Shown here piece after piece: positions 1 through 9,181 of a stretch of 64,000 nt of DNA. Position 1 is the first letter of the stretch. Every line of letters begins with the position of its first letter. Under the pieces are notes generated by a model, which saw nothing but the letters and a program-made list of their open reading frames with translations, was not told where the DNA came from and did no database searches. The DNA lies in assembly GCA_016288055.1 (NCBI GenBank), contig JAEEXZ010000004.1, positions 1 through 64,000 on the forward strand. The letters run 5' to 3'. The position numbers and the translations under genes were made by a program. The stretch is from Bacteroidales bacterium (GTDB lineage Bacteria; Bacteroidota; Bacteroidia; Bacteroidales; UBA932).

Positions 1-2
1 CC

Positions 3-209
3 AACGACGCCTGCGCCGAGGCGATCGGCCAGTTCATGCATCCCGGGCTCCGGAATCTGTTCCTGTGCCACCTCAGCGGCAACAACAACACACCCGAACT
101 GGCCTACGACAGCGCCCGCGCCGCCCTTCAGGCCGCCGGCGTGAAGCCCGGCACCATCTCTCTGCGCGTACTCAAGCGGGGCATCGCCTCTCCCCTGCTG
201 GTGCTTTAG
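3..209 (+). CDS. MBL-fold metallo-hydrolase, C-terminal fragment (5' end outside window)
   Basis: Open frame from base 3 to TAG at 207-209: NDACAEAIGQFMHPGLRNLFLCHLSGNNNTPELAYDSARAALQAAGVKPGTISLRVLKRGIASPLLVL*. The HLSGNNNTPELA segment resembles YycJ/WalJ-like MBL proteins. Confidence 0.6.
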   Translation, partial: NDACAEAIGQFMHPGLRNLFLCHLSGNNNTPELAYDSARAALQAAGVKPGTISLRVLKRGIASPLLVL

Positions 210-793
210 AAGCGGTAACCCACACCCAGGGCGAAGAGGCCGGCGGTCCAGCCGTAGCCTAAGACCATATTGGCATAGACATTTCCGCCGATTTCCATGC
301 CGAAGGGCGATATCTGCCAGCTGAAGCGGCAGTCGGTCTTGCTCACCGTGTCGCCGGACAGGGTTTCCTCGAAGGTACGGGTACGGAGACCAGCGCTCAC
401 GCTGCCGTACAGGCTCAGGAAGGAGGCCTTGTGGTAATACACACGGAATTCCGGCATCACGTATAGGATGGTTTCGCGCTCCTGCAGCAGGGCGGGGCCG
501 CCTTCCAGTGTATTGAAGGCAAAGTTGGCATACACATTCATACGCACGCAGAAGGGCGTATTGTTAAATGAATAGCCGGCCGACAGCCCTACAGTCGGAA
601 GAATGACGGCGTGCTGGCGGGAGGAATGTGCAAAAGTGATTTCGGAGTTGCTATAGACACGGCCGGAGACATCATCATCACTCCCGCGGTCCAGCAGGGG
701 GTACGACAGGCCGATTTCGACGTTCCAATTCTGGGCCGATGCCGCCGTGAACGCACCCAGCAGCACGATAATGGAAAGGATAAATCTCTTCAT
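206..793 (-). CDS. Outer-membrane beta-barrel-like hypothetical protein
   Basis: 195 aa with signal peptide (MKRFILSIIVLLGAFTAASAQ), alternating beta-strand pattern and terminal aromatic GVGYRF. Confidence 0.6.
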   Translation of the reverse strand: MKRFILSIIVLLGAFTAASAQNWNVEIGLSYPLLDRGSDDDVSGRVYSNSEITFAHSSRQHAVILPTVGLSAGYSFNNTPFCVRMNVYANFAFNTLEGGPALLQERETILYVMPEFRVYYHKASFLSLYGSVSAGLRTRTFEETLSGDTVSKTDCRFSWQISPFGMEIGGNVYANMVLGYGWTAGLFALGVGYRF

Positions 794-795
794 GG

Positions 796-1236
796 CTAGT
801 ACCTGGGAATTACACGGAAAAAGCCGTGCCTTACTTCAAATCCTTCTTCAAACACTTCGAATCTGGCGGAAATCCCTCCGCCTATTGCCGTAAACTCAAT
901 CCAGCCCGTCGGATAAACGGTGCGGGTATCCCGAAACACAAACTTCACCGACTCCTGCTGCAGGGGATATACCTTGCCCGTCGTCAGCGGCTCACTATCT
1001 TCCAGGGCCAGGGTAAAAATATACGGCTCTTTCTCCGGAAGGGCGGAAGCGACCGTCCCCGTTAAAGAAAACATGTTGCCGGAATAGCTGACAGAGTAGT
1101 CATTATACATCAGGTACTTGTCCCCGTTGATGTTCATCCTGGCCCCGTCGTTTCCCACACTCTCGTATGGATCCAATTGATACCGGCATCCCGTCAACGA
1201 CAGCGCCGCCAACACAACAAGCAGAATCTTTTTCAT
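796..1236 (-). CDS. Hypothetical lipoprotein
   Basis: MKKILLVVLAALSLTGC lipobox; ATG chosen 4 codons inside the ORF-track start. Confidence 0.55.
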   Translation of the reverse strand: MKKILLVVLAALSLTGCRYQLDPYESVGNDGARMNINGDKYLMYNDYSVSYSGNMFSLTGTVASALPEKEPYIFTLALEDSEPLTTGKVYPLQQESVKFVFRDTRTVYPTGWIEFTAIGGGISARFEVFEEGFEVRHGFFRVIPRY

Positions 1237-1257
1237 ATCGAACAACATTCAATTATC

Positions 1258-4155
1258 CTAAAACTTTTCCAGCACCACCCGGAGCAGGCTCTCCATCTCC
1301 GGAGAGGTTTCCAGCGGGAACCCGAAGGCGGCCACCTTGTAGCCGGGGCCGTTGTACCAGGTAGCGGCTCCGATGTGGGCGCTGTCTCCGTAACGCATGA
1401 GAACAGAGGCCCCGGGGCCGGCAGGCTTGATGCCGTCCGGGCTCTCCACCCGATACACGGAAGGGCTCCAGGAACGGTTGTAATGCACCAGGGGCAGGCC
1501 GCTGCCCCGGACAGGCAGAACGGAACCGGACCGGCTGCCGACATTGGTCACCCACTCGTACCCCAACACGGTTCGCACAAACTGACGCGTCGCTTCGGGC
1601 GCCGCCGGAACGCCCTGGTACACATGGTCCCAGGCATCGGTGCCGATATATGCTCCGGAAATGAGCACATGCCCGCCGGAAGCCGTAAAGCGGCGAAGGG
1701 CAGTCTGCAAGGAATCGGGGAAAACCGGATAACGGTCCGGTACGGCACCGCGGCCCACCCGCGTCGTGACCTGCTTGCCACAAATCACATCCACGGCAAA
1801 GGCACCGCCAAGCCCGTCAAACGCATCGGCGCTGGAAGACTCCACGGCATAACCAGCCTTCAGGATGGCCGCTCCGTGGGCCGCAGCGAAGTCGAAGCTG
1901 TTGCCGGCGACCGGTTTCCCGGCCTGGTCCATATAGCTGCCGCCGAAGCCGGGATTGTCATCGTCGGTCCAGGCACGGCTGCGGTCGAACTCGTTCACGG
2001 GGCCCGCAAAATGAATGTCCCGGCCCCACGGAACGCCGCTGTCGGTTTCGTCCAGGAAGCCTGCATACTGGGGCGTATCAAACCACACAGGGGGTGCCAC
2101 GCGGGTGAAATCGTTCACAACCTGCACCCGGCGGGCCTGCAGGGAAGGATACCCCGCACAGAGAATCTCCGAGGGGAAACTCTCGCCGCCCTCGTTACAG
2201 GCCGTAATCTTATAGGAATACAACTTTCCCGCCTCCATGGGAAGCGTGACCGAAGTCCCCTTCACATCAAAACCGGCATCAAAACCGCCGTCCCCTACGC
2301 GGGTGTAAACCCTGTAAAAGCCGGGCTTTGCAGTAGGTTCCAGCTCATCCTCCGTGGGTTCCCAGCTAAGGACGGCCTTGCCCTGCACCAAATCTACCTT
2401 GAAGGCATGCACCGGCAGCGGCTGCACGGCATAGTCGCAGCCGTAGCGCGCGCTCAGGTACTTGAGCATGCCTTTGTACACGGCACGGGCGGCCGTGAAG
2501 CGGAACGAGGGATCCAGCCCGTAGCGCATATCGGCAAAATTCAGGTGCGAAAGCAGTTCCAGCAGGAGGGCCGGCACGTTGGGCGTCCGGCTCTCGCTGT
2601 AGGAACGGTCCCACAGCTGGCGGCGCGTCCAGGAAGGTTCGTAAAGCGCACGGATGTCGTTCACAACTTGTGTCTGCACCAGATCGCTGTACAGACGGCT
2701 GTTCATGCGGTCCTCGCCGCCGGGGAAGCGGACCTCCCCCTTGTTCGTCCGGGTATAGATGGCCAGCGTGCCGATGATAGAATCGTTCGGCGTCGTGCCA
2801 GCGTCGGTGTGCCAGGCCAGCGAAAGGTCCACGGGCACCTTGCGGGAAACCATTTCCTGCACCCAGGCGCCCCGGCCCGCATAATCTTTCGTATAGTCGT
2901 CGTTCCAGTCGTCGAAGAGGGTGCTGTCGATGCCGGCGTACTGCAGTTGGTACAACGCGCCCTCCACGAAAGAAGGCATGCCGGAAATCTCACCGCCGCG
3001 CTCGACCTTTCCCATTCCGCCGCCGAAGCGGACGGCATCGGCCGACACAACCCCCTTGGCGCTGCTGCGGGCCGATAATTCCACGTACCCGTCCGTCCCT
3101 TTGTCAAAGAGGTAGGTGCCCAGATAAACCCAGGTGCCGCCACCCATCTGCTGGTTGACGTGCAGCAGCCGGCGGCCGCCCAGACAGTGGACGGTGTAAC
3201 GCGCGTCGGTGGTGCTGCCGGGAAGGCTCCTGTAGGAGACGTAAACGGCATATTCGCCCTTTTCGGGGATGTCGGGGCGCCAGACGGCGCGGGGGGCATC
3301 GGCCTTGTCGGAGACTACGGCGTCGGTCTTTCGGGCCGATCCCATCGTGAAGGGATTCTCCCCGAACGCGTACACCTCCTTCGCATCGGCGAATCCGGTG
3401 CCGGCGTCGGTCCATCGGCCCGTCTCGCTGTAGCGGCCCTTGCGGCGGACGCTTTCTCCGCGGGGGCCGTCGAAGGCTTCGTCGTTGTCACAGACGACCT
3501 CCCGGGTCTGGATATCGCGCTCGCGGGGGCACAGGAGGACGGCACCGGCGTTCTCCAGCATGGGCATGAGGAACGGGACCACATAGCTTTGCGTATAGAT
3601 GTCCTCAAGGGTACGGTGATTGGGCGAACGCTGCCACTCCCAGCGGCCGTTTTCTTCCTCGTAGTAATAGCCGTGGCTCTGCCAGAGGGCGATGTGGCGG
3701 CCGCTGAGGCCTTTCGTCCAGGCCTTGTCTCCCCGCACGAGGGCAGGGGTCTTTCCACGCTGATCGGCTACGCGGAACCTGGTAGGGAGCGGTTTTCCAT
3801 CGGCCTTCAGCTCGGGCATGGGAAGGTCCGCGAAGAGCTGCTTTCCGGCGTAGAGATTGCCCAGCTTATAACCGTGGCGGATGCCGCGGGAGAGCGACTC
3901 CACCTGCGCACGGAACCACTCGGGGTCCCCTTCGCGCCAGGGGAAAGCGCTGGAGTTCTGGGAGAAATACAGGTCCAGGGTGTTGCCACGCACCAGGGCC
4001 TTGTCCACCTTGAAATAGCTCACGACGCCGGTGCGGCGGAAGAGGCGCTGTTGAAGGGAATCACAGACCGGGTTGAAGTCTTTTGCACGTGGTTTTTGGG
4101 CCTGGAGAGGCAGGAAGGCTGCGGCCAGGGCGATGGTCAGAAGAAAACGCTTCAT
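1258..4155 (-). CDS. N-acetylmuramoyl-L-alanine amidase-like protein with golvesin/xanthan-lyase-type domain and fibronectin-like C-terminal regions
   Basis: Signal peptide start MKRFLLTIALAAAFLPLQAQ at 4155. Amidase_3-like segments (ALWQSHGYYY..., VDLSLAWHTDAGTTPNDSIIGTLAIYTR) surround a golvesin-like block (YAVYVSYRSLPGSTTDARYTVHCLGG). Confidence 0.65.
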   Translation of the reverse strand: MKRFLLTIALAAAFLPLQAQKPRAKDFNPVCDSLQQRLFRRTGVVSYFKVDKALVRGNTLDLYFSQNSSAFPWREGDPEWFRAQVESLSRGIRHGYKLGNLYAGKQLFADLPMPELKADGKPLPTRFRVADQRGKTPALVRGDKAWTKGLSGRHIALWQSHGYYYEEENGRWEWQRSPNHRTLEDIYTQSYVVPFLMPMLENAGAVLLCPRERDIQTREVVCDNDEAFDGPRGESVRRKGRYSETGRWTDAGTGFADAKEVYAFGENPFTMGSARKTDAVVSDKADAPRAVWRPDIPEKGEYAVYVSYRSLPGSTTDARYTVHCLGGRRLLHVNQQMGGGTWVYLGTYLFDKGTDGYVELSARSSAKGVVSADAVRFGGGMGKVERGGEISGMPSFVEGALYQLQYAGIDSTLFDDWNDDYTKDYAGRGAWVQEMVSRKVPVDLSLAWHTDAGTTPNDSIIGTLAIYTRTNKGEVRFPGGEDRMNSRLYSDLVQTQVVNDIRALYEPSWTRRQLWDRSYSESRTPNVPALLLELLSHLNFADMRYGLDPSFRFTAARAVYKGMLKYLSARYGCDYAVQPLPVHAFKVDLVQGKAVLSWEPTEDELEPTAKPGFYRVYTRVGDGGFDAGFDVKGTSVTLPMEAGKLYSYKITACNEGGESFPSEILCAGYPSLQARRVQVVNDFTRVAPPVWFDTPQYAGFLDETDSGVPWGRDIHFAGPVNEFDRSRAWTDDDNPGFGGSYMDQAGKPVAGNSFDFAAAHGAAILKAGYAVESSSADAFDGLGGAFAVDVICGKQVTTRVGRGAVPDRYPVFPDSLQTALRRFTASGGHVLISGAYIGTDAWDHVYQGVPAAPEATRQFVRTVLGYEWVTNVGSRSGSVLPVRGSGLPLVHYNRSWSPSVYRVESPDGIKPAGPGASVLMRYGDSAHIGAATWYNGPGYKVAAFGFPLETSPEMESLLRVVLEKF

Positions 4156-4553
4156 TTTTTCTGTTTTCGGATATCCCAGATGGTTATCAGAATAGAACCG
4201 AGGAGAAGGGCGGCGGAGTCGGCGACAAAGTCCAGCGCATCTCCGCTGCGATAGTCGGTCAGGGAAGCCTGGCCCCATTCCGTTCCGACGGCGATGATCA
4301 GGCCAACAACAAGGGTTACCCCCACGAACATCAGGGTATGGGGAACCGTCTTGGTGTACTGGTCAAAGGCAAGGAAGGCCAGGATGGGGAAAGGGAAGAA
4401 CATGCAAAAATGCACCAGTTTGTCGGTGGGGATGCCCCAGAGGTTCAGTTCGATGGACGGTGCGTTGTCAAAGCGGCCGAAGCACAGGTACAGCACGGCT
4501 GCGATGTACAGGAAAAACAGGATGCGGAAGGCTATTTTCTGCTTCTGGCTCAT
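4152..4553 (-). CDS. VanZ family protein
   Basis: 133 aa, 4 hydrophobic segments, DKLVHFCMFFPFPILAF and TEWGQ...R.GDALDFVAD typical of VanZ-like proteins. Confidence 0.7.
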   Translation of the reverse strand: MSQKQKIAFRILFFLYIAAVLYLCFGRFDNAPSIELNLWGIPTDKLVHFCMFFPFPILAFLAFDQYTKTVPHTLMFVGVTLVVGLIIAVGTEWGQASLTDYRSGDALDFVADSAALLLGSILITIWDIRKQKK

Positions 4554-6406
4554 TACAACGCCTGCATGTCATTGAGTTTCTTATAGTAGCCGCCAAGGGC
4601 GATGAGTTCTTCGTGGCGTCCGCGCTCCACGATGTGTCCTTCATGCATGACGATGATTTCATCGGCATTCTTGATGGTGGAGAGACGGTGGGCGATGGCG
4701 ATGGTGGTGCGGCTGCTCATGAGCTTGTCCAGGGCGTCCTGCACCATACGTTCGCTCTCGGTATCAAGGGATGCGGTGGCCTCGTCCAGGATGAGGATGG
4801 GCGGATTCTTGAGGATGGCGCGGGCGATGGAAAGCCGCTGGCGCTGCCCGCCGGAGAGTTTGCTGCCGCGGTCGCCGATGTTGGTCTGGTAGCCGTCTTC
4901 CTTCTCCATGATGAAATCGTGGGCGTTGGCAATCTTGGCGGCGGCGATGACCTGTTCCTCGGTGGCGCCTTCGACGCCGAAGGCAATGTTGTTGAAGATG
5001 GTGTCGTTGAACAAGATGGGCTCCTGGTTCACATTGCCCATCAGGGCGCGGAGGTCTTTCACATTCACCTCGCGAAGGTCCTTCCCGTCTATGGTGATGC
5101 GGCCGCCGGTCACGTCCCAGAAACGGGGAATGAGGTCCACCAGGGTGGATTTGCCGGCGCCGGACTCACCCACGATGGCTATCATCTTGCCGCGGGGAAT
5201 CTCCAGGTTCACATGGTCCAGGATCTGGCGGGAACCGTCGTAGGAGAAGGAGACGTCTTCCAGCCGGATGCTGTGCTCAAAAGCGGTGAGGGGCTTGGGC
5301 TGGGCGGGATCCTTGATGGGGTTCTCGGCCTCCAGCACCTTGTTGATGCGTTCCATGGAAGCCAGGCCCTTACGCACGCCGTATGCGGCGCGGGACAGTT
5401 CCTTGATGGGCTCGATGACGGAGTAGAGAATCACCAGGAAATAGATAAAGGTGGAGGCGTCCATGAAATTGCTCTGGCCGAAGAGGCCCTTGCCGTTGAT
5501 GATCATGACGCCGCCTACGCAGAGCACGATCATGAGCATGACCGTGCCCAGGAACTCGCTCACGGGGTGTGCGGTCGCCTGCCGGGTGCTCACGCGGGCA
5601 ATCTTGCGGCGCATGCGGTCCGTGATATCCTGGAAGCGGGCACGCATGGTCTTTTCGGCATTGAAGGCCTTGATGACGCGCAGGCCGCCCAGGGTTTCGT
5701 CCACCTGGCTCATGGTGTCCGACCACAGGGCCTGCGCCTCAAGCGAGCTGCGCTTGAGCTGCTTGCCGATGAGGCCCATCACCCATACGAAGGCCGGTGC
5801 GAACACAATGGTGAAGGCCATCATCTCCGGGCTCACCCAGGTGAGGAAGCCAAAGTAAATGACAATGAGGATGGGATCCTTGATGAGCATGGAAATGGAT
5901 GCCAGGATGGAGTTTTCCACTTCCGACACGTCCCCGGTGATGCGGGCCACGATGTCGCCCTTCCGTTCCTCGGTGAAGAAGCCGATGGGCAGGCTTAGGA
6001 TGCGGTTGTAGATGCGGCAACGGAGTTCCTTCACGATTCCCGTGGAGATGGGGATCATCACGGCGTTGGATCCGAAGTAGCAGCTGGTTTTGAGGGCAGT
6101 GAAGAAAATCATGATACCCGCCAGCATAAACAGGGTGGCGCCGGCTCCGTACGTGGCGGCGATATCCGACACGTAGTAGTAGAAGTTGTTGATGGCCTTG
6201 TCCTTGAAAGCCAGGTCGCTGTCCCAGGGAATGAACTCATAGACCGTGCTGTCCACCCTGAACAGGATATTGAGGATGGGCACCAGCAGGGCGAACGAGA
6301 AAATATTGAACACGGCGCTGAGAATGTTGAGCACGACGGCTCCCGCCAGATGTCCCTTATACGGAGCGGCATACTGCCGCATGATTTTCGTGAAGTCTTT
6401 TAACAT
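4553..6406 (-). CDS. ABC transporter, permease/ATP-binding fusion (MsbA-like)
   Basis: N-terminal TM region plus Walker A GESGAGKST, signature LSGGQRQR, Walker B ILILDEATASLD. Confidence 0.85.
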   Translation of the reverse strand: MLKDFTKIMRQYAAPYKGHLAGAVVLNILSAVFNIFSFALLVPILNILFRVDSTVYEFIPWDSDLAFKDKAINNFYYYVSDIAATYGAGATLFMLAGIMIFFTALKTSCYFGSNAVMIPISTGIVKELRCRIYNRILSLPIGFFTEERKGDIVARITGDVSEVENSILASISMLIKDPILIVIYFGFLTWVSPEMMAFTIVFAPAFVWVMGLIGKQLKRSSLEAQALWSDTMSQVDETLGGLRVIKAFNAEKTMRARFQDITDRMRRKIARVSTRQATAHPVSEFLGTVMLMIVLCVGGVMIINGKGLFGQSNFMDASTFIYFLVILYSVIEPIKELSRAAYGVRKGLASMERINKVLEAENPIKDPAQPKPLTAFEHSIRLEDVSFSYDGSRQILDHVNLEIPRGKMIAIVGESGAGKSTLVDLIPRFWDVTGGRITIDGKDLREVNVKDLRALMGNVNQEPILFNDTIFNNIAFGVEGATEEQVIAAAKIANAHDFIMEKEDGYQTNIGDRGSKLSGGQRQRLSIARAILKNPPILILDEATASLDTESERMVQDALDKLMSSRTTIAIAHRLSTIKNADEIIVMHEGHIVERGRHEELIALGGYYKKLNDMQAL

Positions 6407-6491
6407 AACTTGCAAAGATACGAAAAATCGGGCAAAAGCGATAGCCATCGGCCCTGCTTCGCAACTCCCTGTCTTTCAGACCGATACGCAA

Positions 6492-6521
6492 CCACGGGTG
6501 CACCGTACGGTGCACCCGTGG
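6492..6521. repeat. 30-bp perfect palindrome
   Basis: CCACGGGTGCACCGTACGGTGCACCCGTGG equals its own reverse complement. Confidence 0.95.
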
Positions 6522-6565
6522 AGTTATAAAGCGCTGAGGAGCAGCAACTTACGCACCAGCGAAAG

Positions 6566-8293
6566 TTACATGCGCTCAGGGAGGTCGATGCCCAGGAGGG
6601 CCATGGCGCTTCTGAGGACGCGGGCCATGAGGGCGATGAGGGCGAGGCGGTATTTGAGGACGGCCTCGTCGGATTCCTTCAGGATGGGAGTGTCGTGATA
6701 GTACTGGTTAAACTCCTTGGCCAGGTCGTAGGCGTAGTTGGCGATGACGGCAGGGCTCAGCGCGGCGCCGGCCTCGGCCACCTTGGCGGGATAGAGGCCC
6801 AGCAGCTTCACCAGACGCACTTCTTTGGCCGAGGGCTCGACGCCCAGGACATCGGCCGGGCCGAAGGACACGGTAGCCTTGCGCAGAATGCTGCAGATAC
6901 GGGCGTGCGTGTACTGGATGAAGGGACCTGTGTTGCCGTTGAAGTCGATAGACTCCTTGGGGTTGAAGAGCATGGTCTTCTTGGGATCCACCTTGATGAT
7001 GAAATACTTCAGGGCGCCCAGGCCGATCATGTGATACAGACGGTCCTTCTCCTCTTCGGACATATCGGCCAGCTTGCCGCTTTCCTCGGAGGTCTTTTTG
7101 GCTTCCTCGTACATGCTCTGGATGAGGTCGTCGGCATCGACGACTGTCCCCTCGCGGGATTTCATCTTGCCTTCCGGAAGCTCCACCATGCCGTAGGAGA
7201 GGTGGTAGATCTGGCTGGCCCAGTCAAAGCCCAGCTTGGCCAGGATGAGCTTGAGCACCTGGAAGTGGTAGTCCTGCTCATTACCCACCACATACACGTG
7301 GGAATCCAGATTGTAGTTAGCGAAGCGGCGCTCGGCGGTGCCCAGGTCCTGGGTGATATAGACGGAGGTTCCGTCTCCGCGGAGAACGAGCTTGCGGTCC
7401 AGGCCGTCGGCGGTGAGGTCGCACCATACGGAGCCGTCGGGATCTTTCACGAAGGCGCCCATATCCAGGCCCTTCTGGACCAATTCCTTACCCAGAAGGT
7501 AAGTATCGTGCTCATAGTCCACCTTGTCAAAGGAAATGCCCAGAGCCTTGTAGGTCTCGTCAAATCCCTTGAACACCCAGCCGTTCATCATGGTCCAGAG
7601 CTCCCGTACATGCGGGTCCCCGGCTTCCCAGTCCACCAGCATCTTGTGCACCTCGTCAATGATTTCCGGGTGCTCCTTTTCCATTTTGGCATAGGCCACA
7701 TAGCAGTCTCCCACCAGGTGGTCGCCTTTCTTGCCGGTGCTTTCGGGGGTGGCGCCGTCAAACAGCTTCTCCCAGGCATACATGCTCTTGCAGATATGTA
7801 CGCCGCGGTCATTCACCAGCGTTGCCTTGATGACCTCGTTGCCGCACGCCTTGAGGATGCGGGACACGCTGTCTCCCAAAAGATTATTACGGATATGGCC
7901 CAGGTGAAGGGGCTTGTTCGTGTTGGGGGAAGAGAACTCCACCATGATACGCTTGCCGGTGGAGGGCAGCTGGCCAAAGGCTTCGTCGGAAGCCATGGCC
8001 TGAAGACTCTCATTCCAGTAAACCGGCGAGAACGACAGGTTCAGGAAACCTTTCACGCTGTTAAAGGCCGATATCTCCGGCACATTGTCCACCAGCCACT
8101 GGCCGATGGCATTGCCGGTGGCGTCGGGAGCCTGACGGGTGATCTTCAGAAGAGGGAACGTGACCAGCGTGTAATCTCCCTCGAACTCCTTGCGGGTAAC
8201 AGAAACCTGAAGTGACGTTTCCGCCACTTCAGTTCCATAGATTGCCAGAATGGCCGCTGCGGCCTTCTGCTGAATAAACTGCTCTGCGCTCAT
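6566..8293 (-). CDS. argS: Arginine--tRNA ligase
   Basis: 575 aa; VEFSSPNTNKPLHLGHIRNNLLGDS (class I HIGH motif of ArgRS) and DALR-type C-terminus. Confidence 0.93.
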   Translation of the reverse strand: MSAEQFIQQKAAAAILAIYGTEVAETSLQVSVTRKEFEGDYTLVTFPLLKITRQAPDATGNAIGQWLVDNVPEISAFNSVKGFLNLSFSPVYWNESLQAMASDEAFGQLPSTGKRIMVEFSSPNTNKPLHLGHIRNNLLGDSVSRILKACGNEVIKATLVNDRGVHICKSMYAWEKLFDGATPESTGKKGDHLVGDCYVAYAKMEKEHPEIIDEVHKMLVDWEAGDPHVRELWTMMNGWVFKGFDETYKALGISFDKVDYEHDTYLLGKELVQKGLDMGAFVKDPDGSVWCDLTADGLDRKLVLRGDGTSVYITQDLGTAERRFANYNLDSHVYVVGNEQDYHFQVLKLILAKLGFDWASQIYHLSYGMVELPEGKMKSREGTVVDADDLIQSMYEEAKKTSEESGKLADMSEEEKDRLYHMIGLGALKYFIIKVDPKKTMLFNPKESIDFNGNTGPFIQYTHARICSILRKATVSFGPADVLGVEPSAKEVRLVKLLGLYPAKVAEAGAALSPAVIANYAYDLAKEFNQYYHDTPILKESDEAVLKYRLALIALMARVLRSAMALLGIDLPERM

Positions 8294-9153
8294 TATCCCA
8301 GGTAGCTCTTAAGAAGTTTGCTGCGGGACGGGCTCTTGAGACGGCGGATAGCCTTCTCCTTGATCTGGCGCACACGCTCGCGGGTGAGGCCGAAACGCTC
8401 GCCGATTTCCTCAAGCGTCATTTCCTGGCAGCCGATGCCGAAGAAACTCTTGATGATTTCACGCTCACGGTCCGTGAGGGTGCTCAGGGCGCGCTCGATT
8501 TCTGTATTGAGGCTTTCGTTTACCAGGCCACGGTCTGCGGACGGGGAGTCATCGTTGGGAATGACATCCAGCAGGCTGTTGTCCTCTCCTTCCACGAAGG
8601 GAGCGTCCACGCTGACGTGACGGGAGCCCACACGCAGGGTATCGGAAATCTTGTCCTTGGGGACGTCGATCATCTCGGAGAGTTCCTCGTTCGTAGGCTG
8701 GCGTTCGTTTTCCTGCTCAAAACGGGTGAGGGCCTTGTTGATCTTATTCAGGGAACCCACCTGGTTGAGGGGCAGACGGACGATACGGCTCTGCTCTGCG
8801 AGGGCCTGCAGAATGCTCTGGCGAATCCACCACACGGCGTAGGAGATGAACTTGAAACCACGGGTTTCATCGAACTTCTCGGCGGCTTTGATCAGACCCA
8901 GGTTGCCTTCGTTGATAAGGTCCGGAAGACTGAGACCCTGGTTCTGGTACTGCTTGGCCACGGACACCACGAAACGCAGATTTGCGCGGGTAAGTTTCTC
9001 AAGGGCTTCCTGGTCTCCTTTACGGATCCTCTGTGCCAGTTCCACTTCTTCGTCCGGGGTGACCAGCTCTTCGCGGCCGATCTCCTGCAGGTACTTGTCC
9101 AGCGACGCGCTTTCGCGGTTGGTGATGGACTTGGTAATTTTTAATTGCCTCAT
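8293..9153 (-). CDS. rpoD: RNA polymerase primary sigma factor (RpoD/SigA family)
   Basis: 286 aa; regions 2-4: [36 protein letters not shown] and [17 protein letters not shown]. Confidence 0.93.
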   Translation of the reverse strand: MRQLKITKSITNRESASLDKYLQEIGREELVTPDEEVELAQRIRKGDQEALEKLTRANLRFVVSVAKQYQNQGLSLPDLINEGNLGLIKAAEKFDETRGFKFISYAVWWIRQSILQALAEQSRIVRLPLNQVGSLNKINKALTRFEQENERQPTNEELSEMIDVPKDKISDTLRVGSRHVSVDAPFVEGEDNSLLDVIPNDDSPSADRGLVNESLNTEIERALSTLTDREREIIKSFFGIGCQEMTLEEIGERFGLTRERVRQIKEKAIRRLKSPSRSKLLKSYLG

Positions 9154-9181
9154 TCGTTTAACGGTTACGGTTTCTTTCTAC

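Noticed and set aside
1177-3078. 633-aa + strand ORF
   Set aside because: Antisense shadow of the amidase-like gene in GC-rich DNA; low-complexity translation with no recognisable domains.
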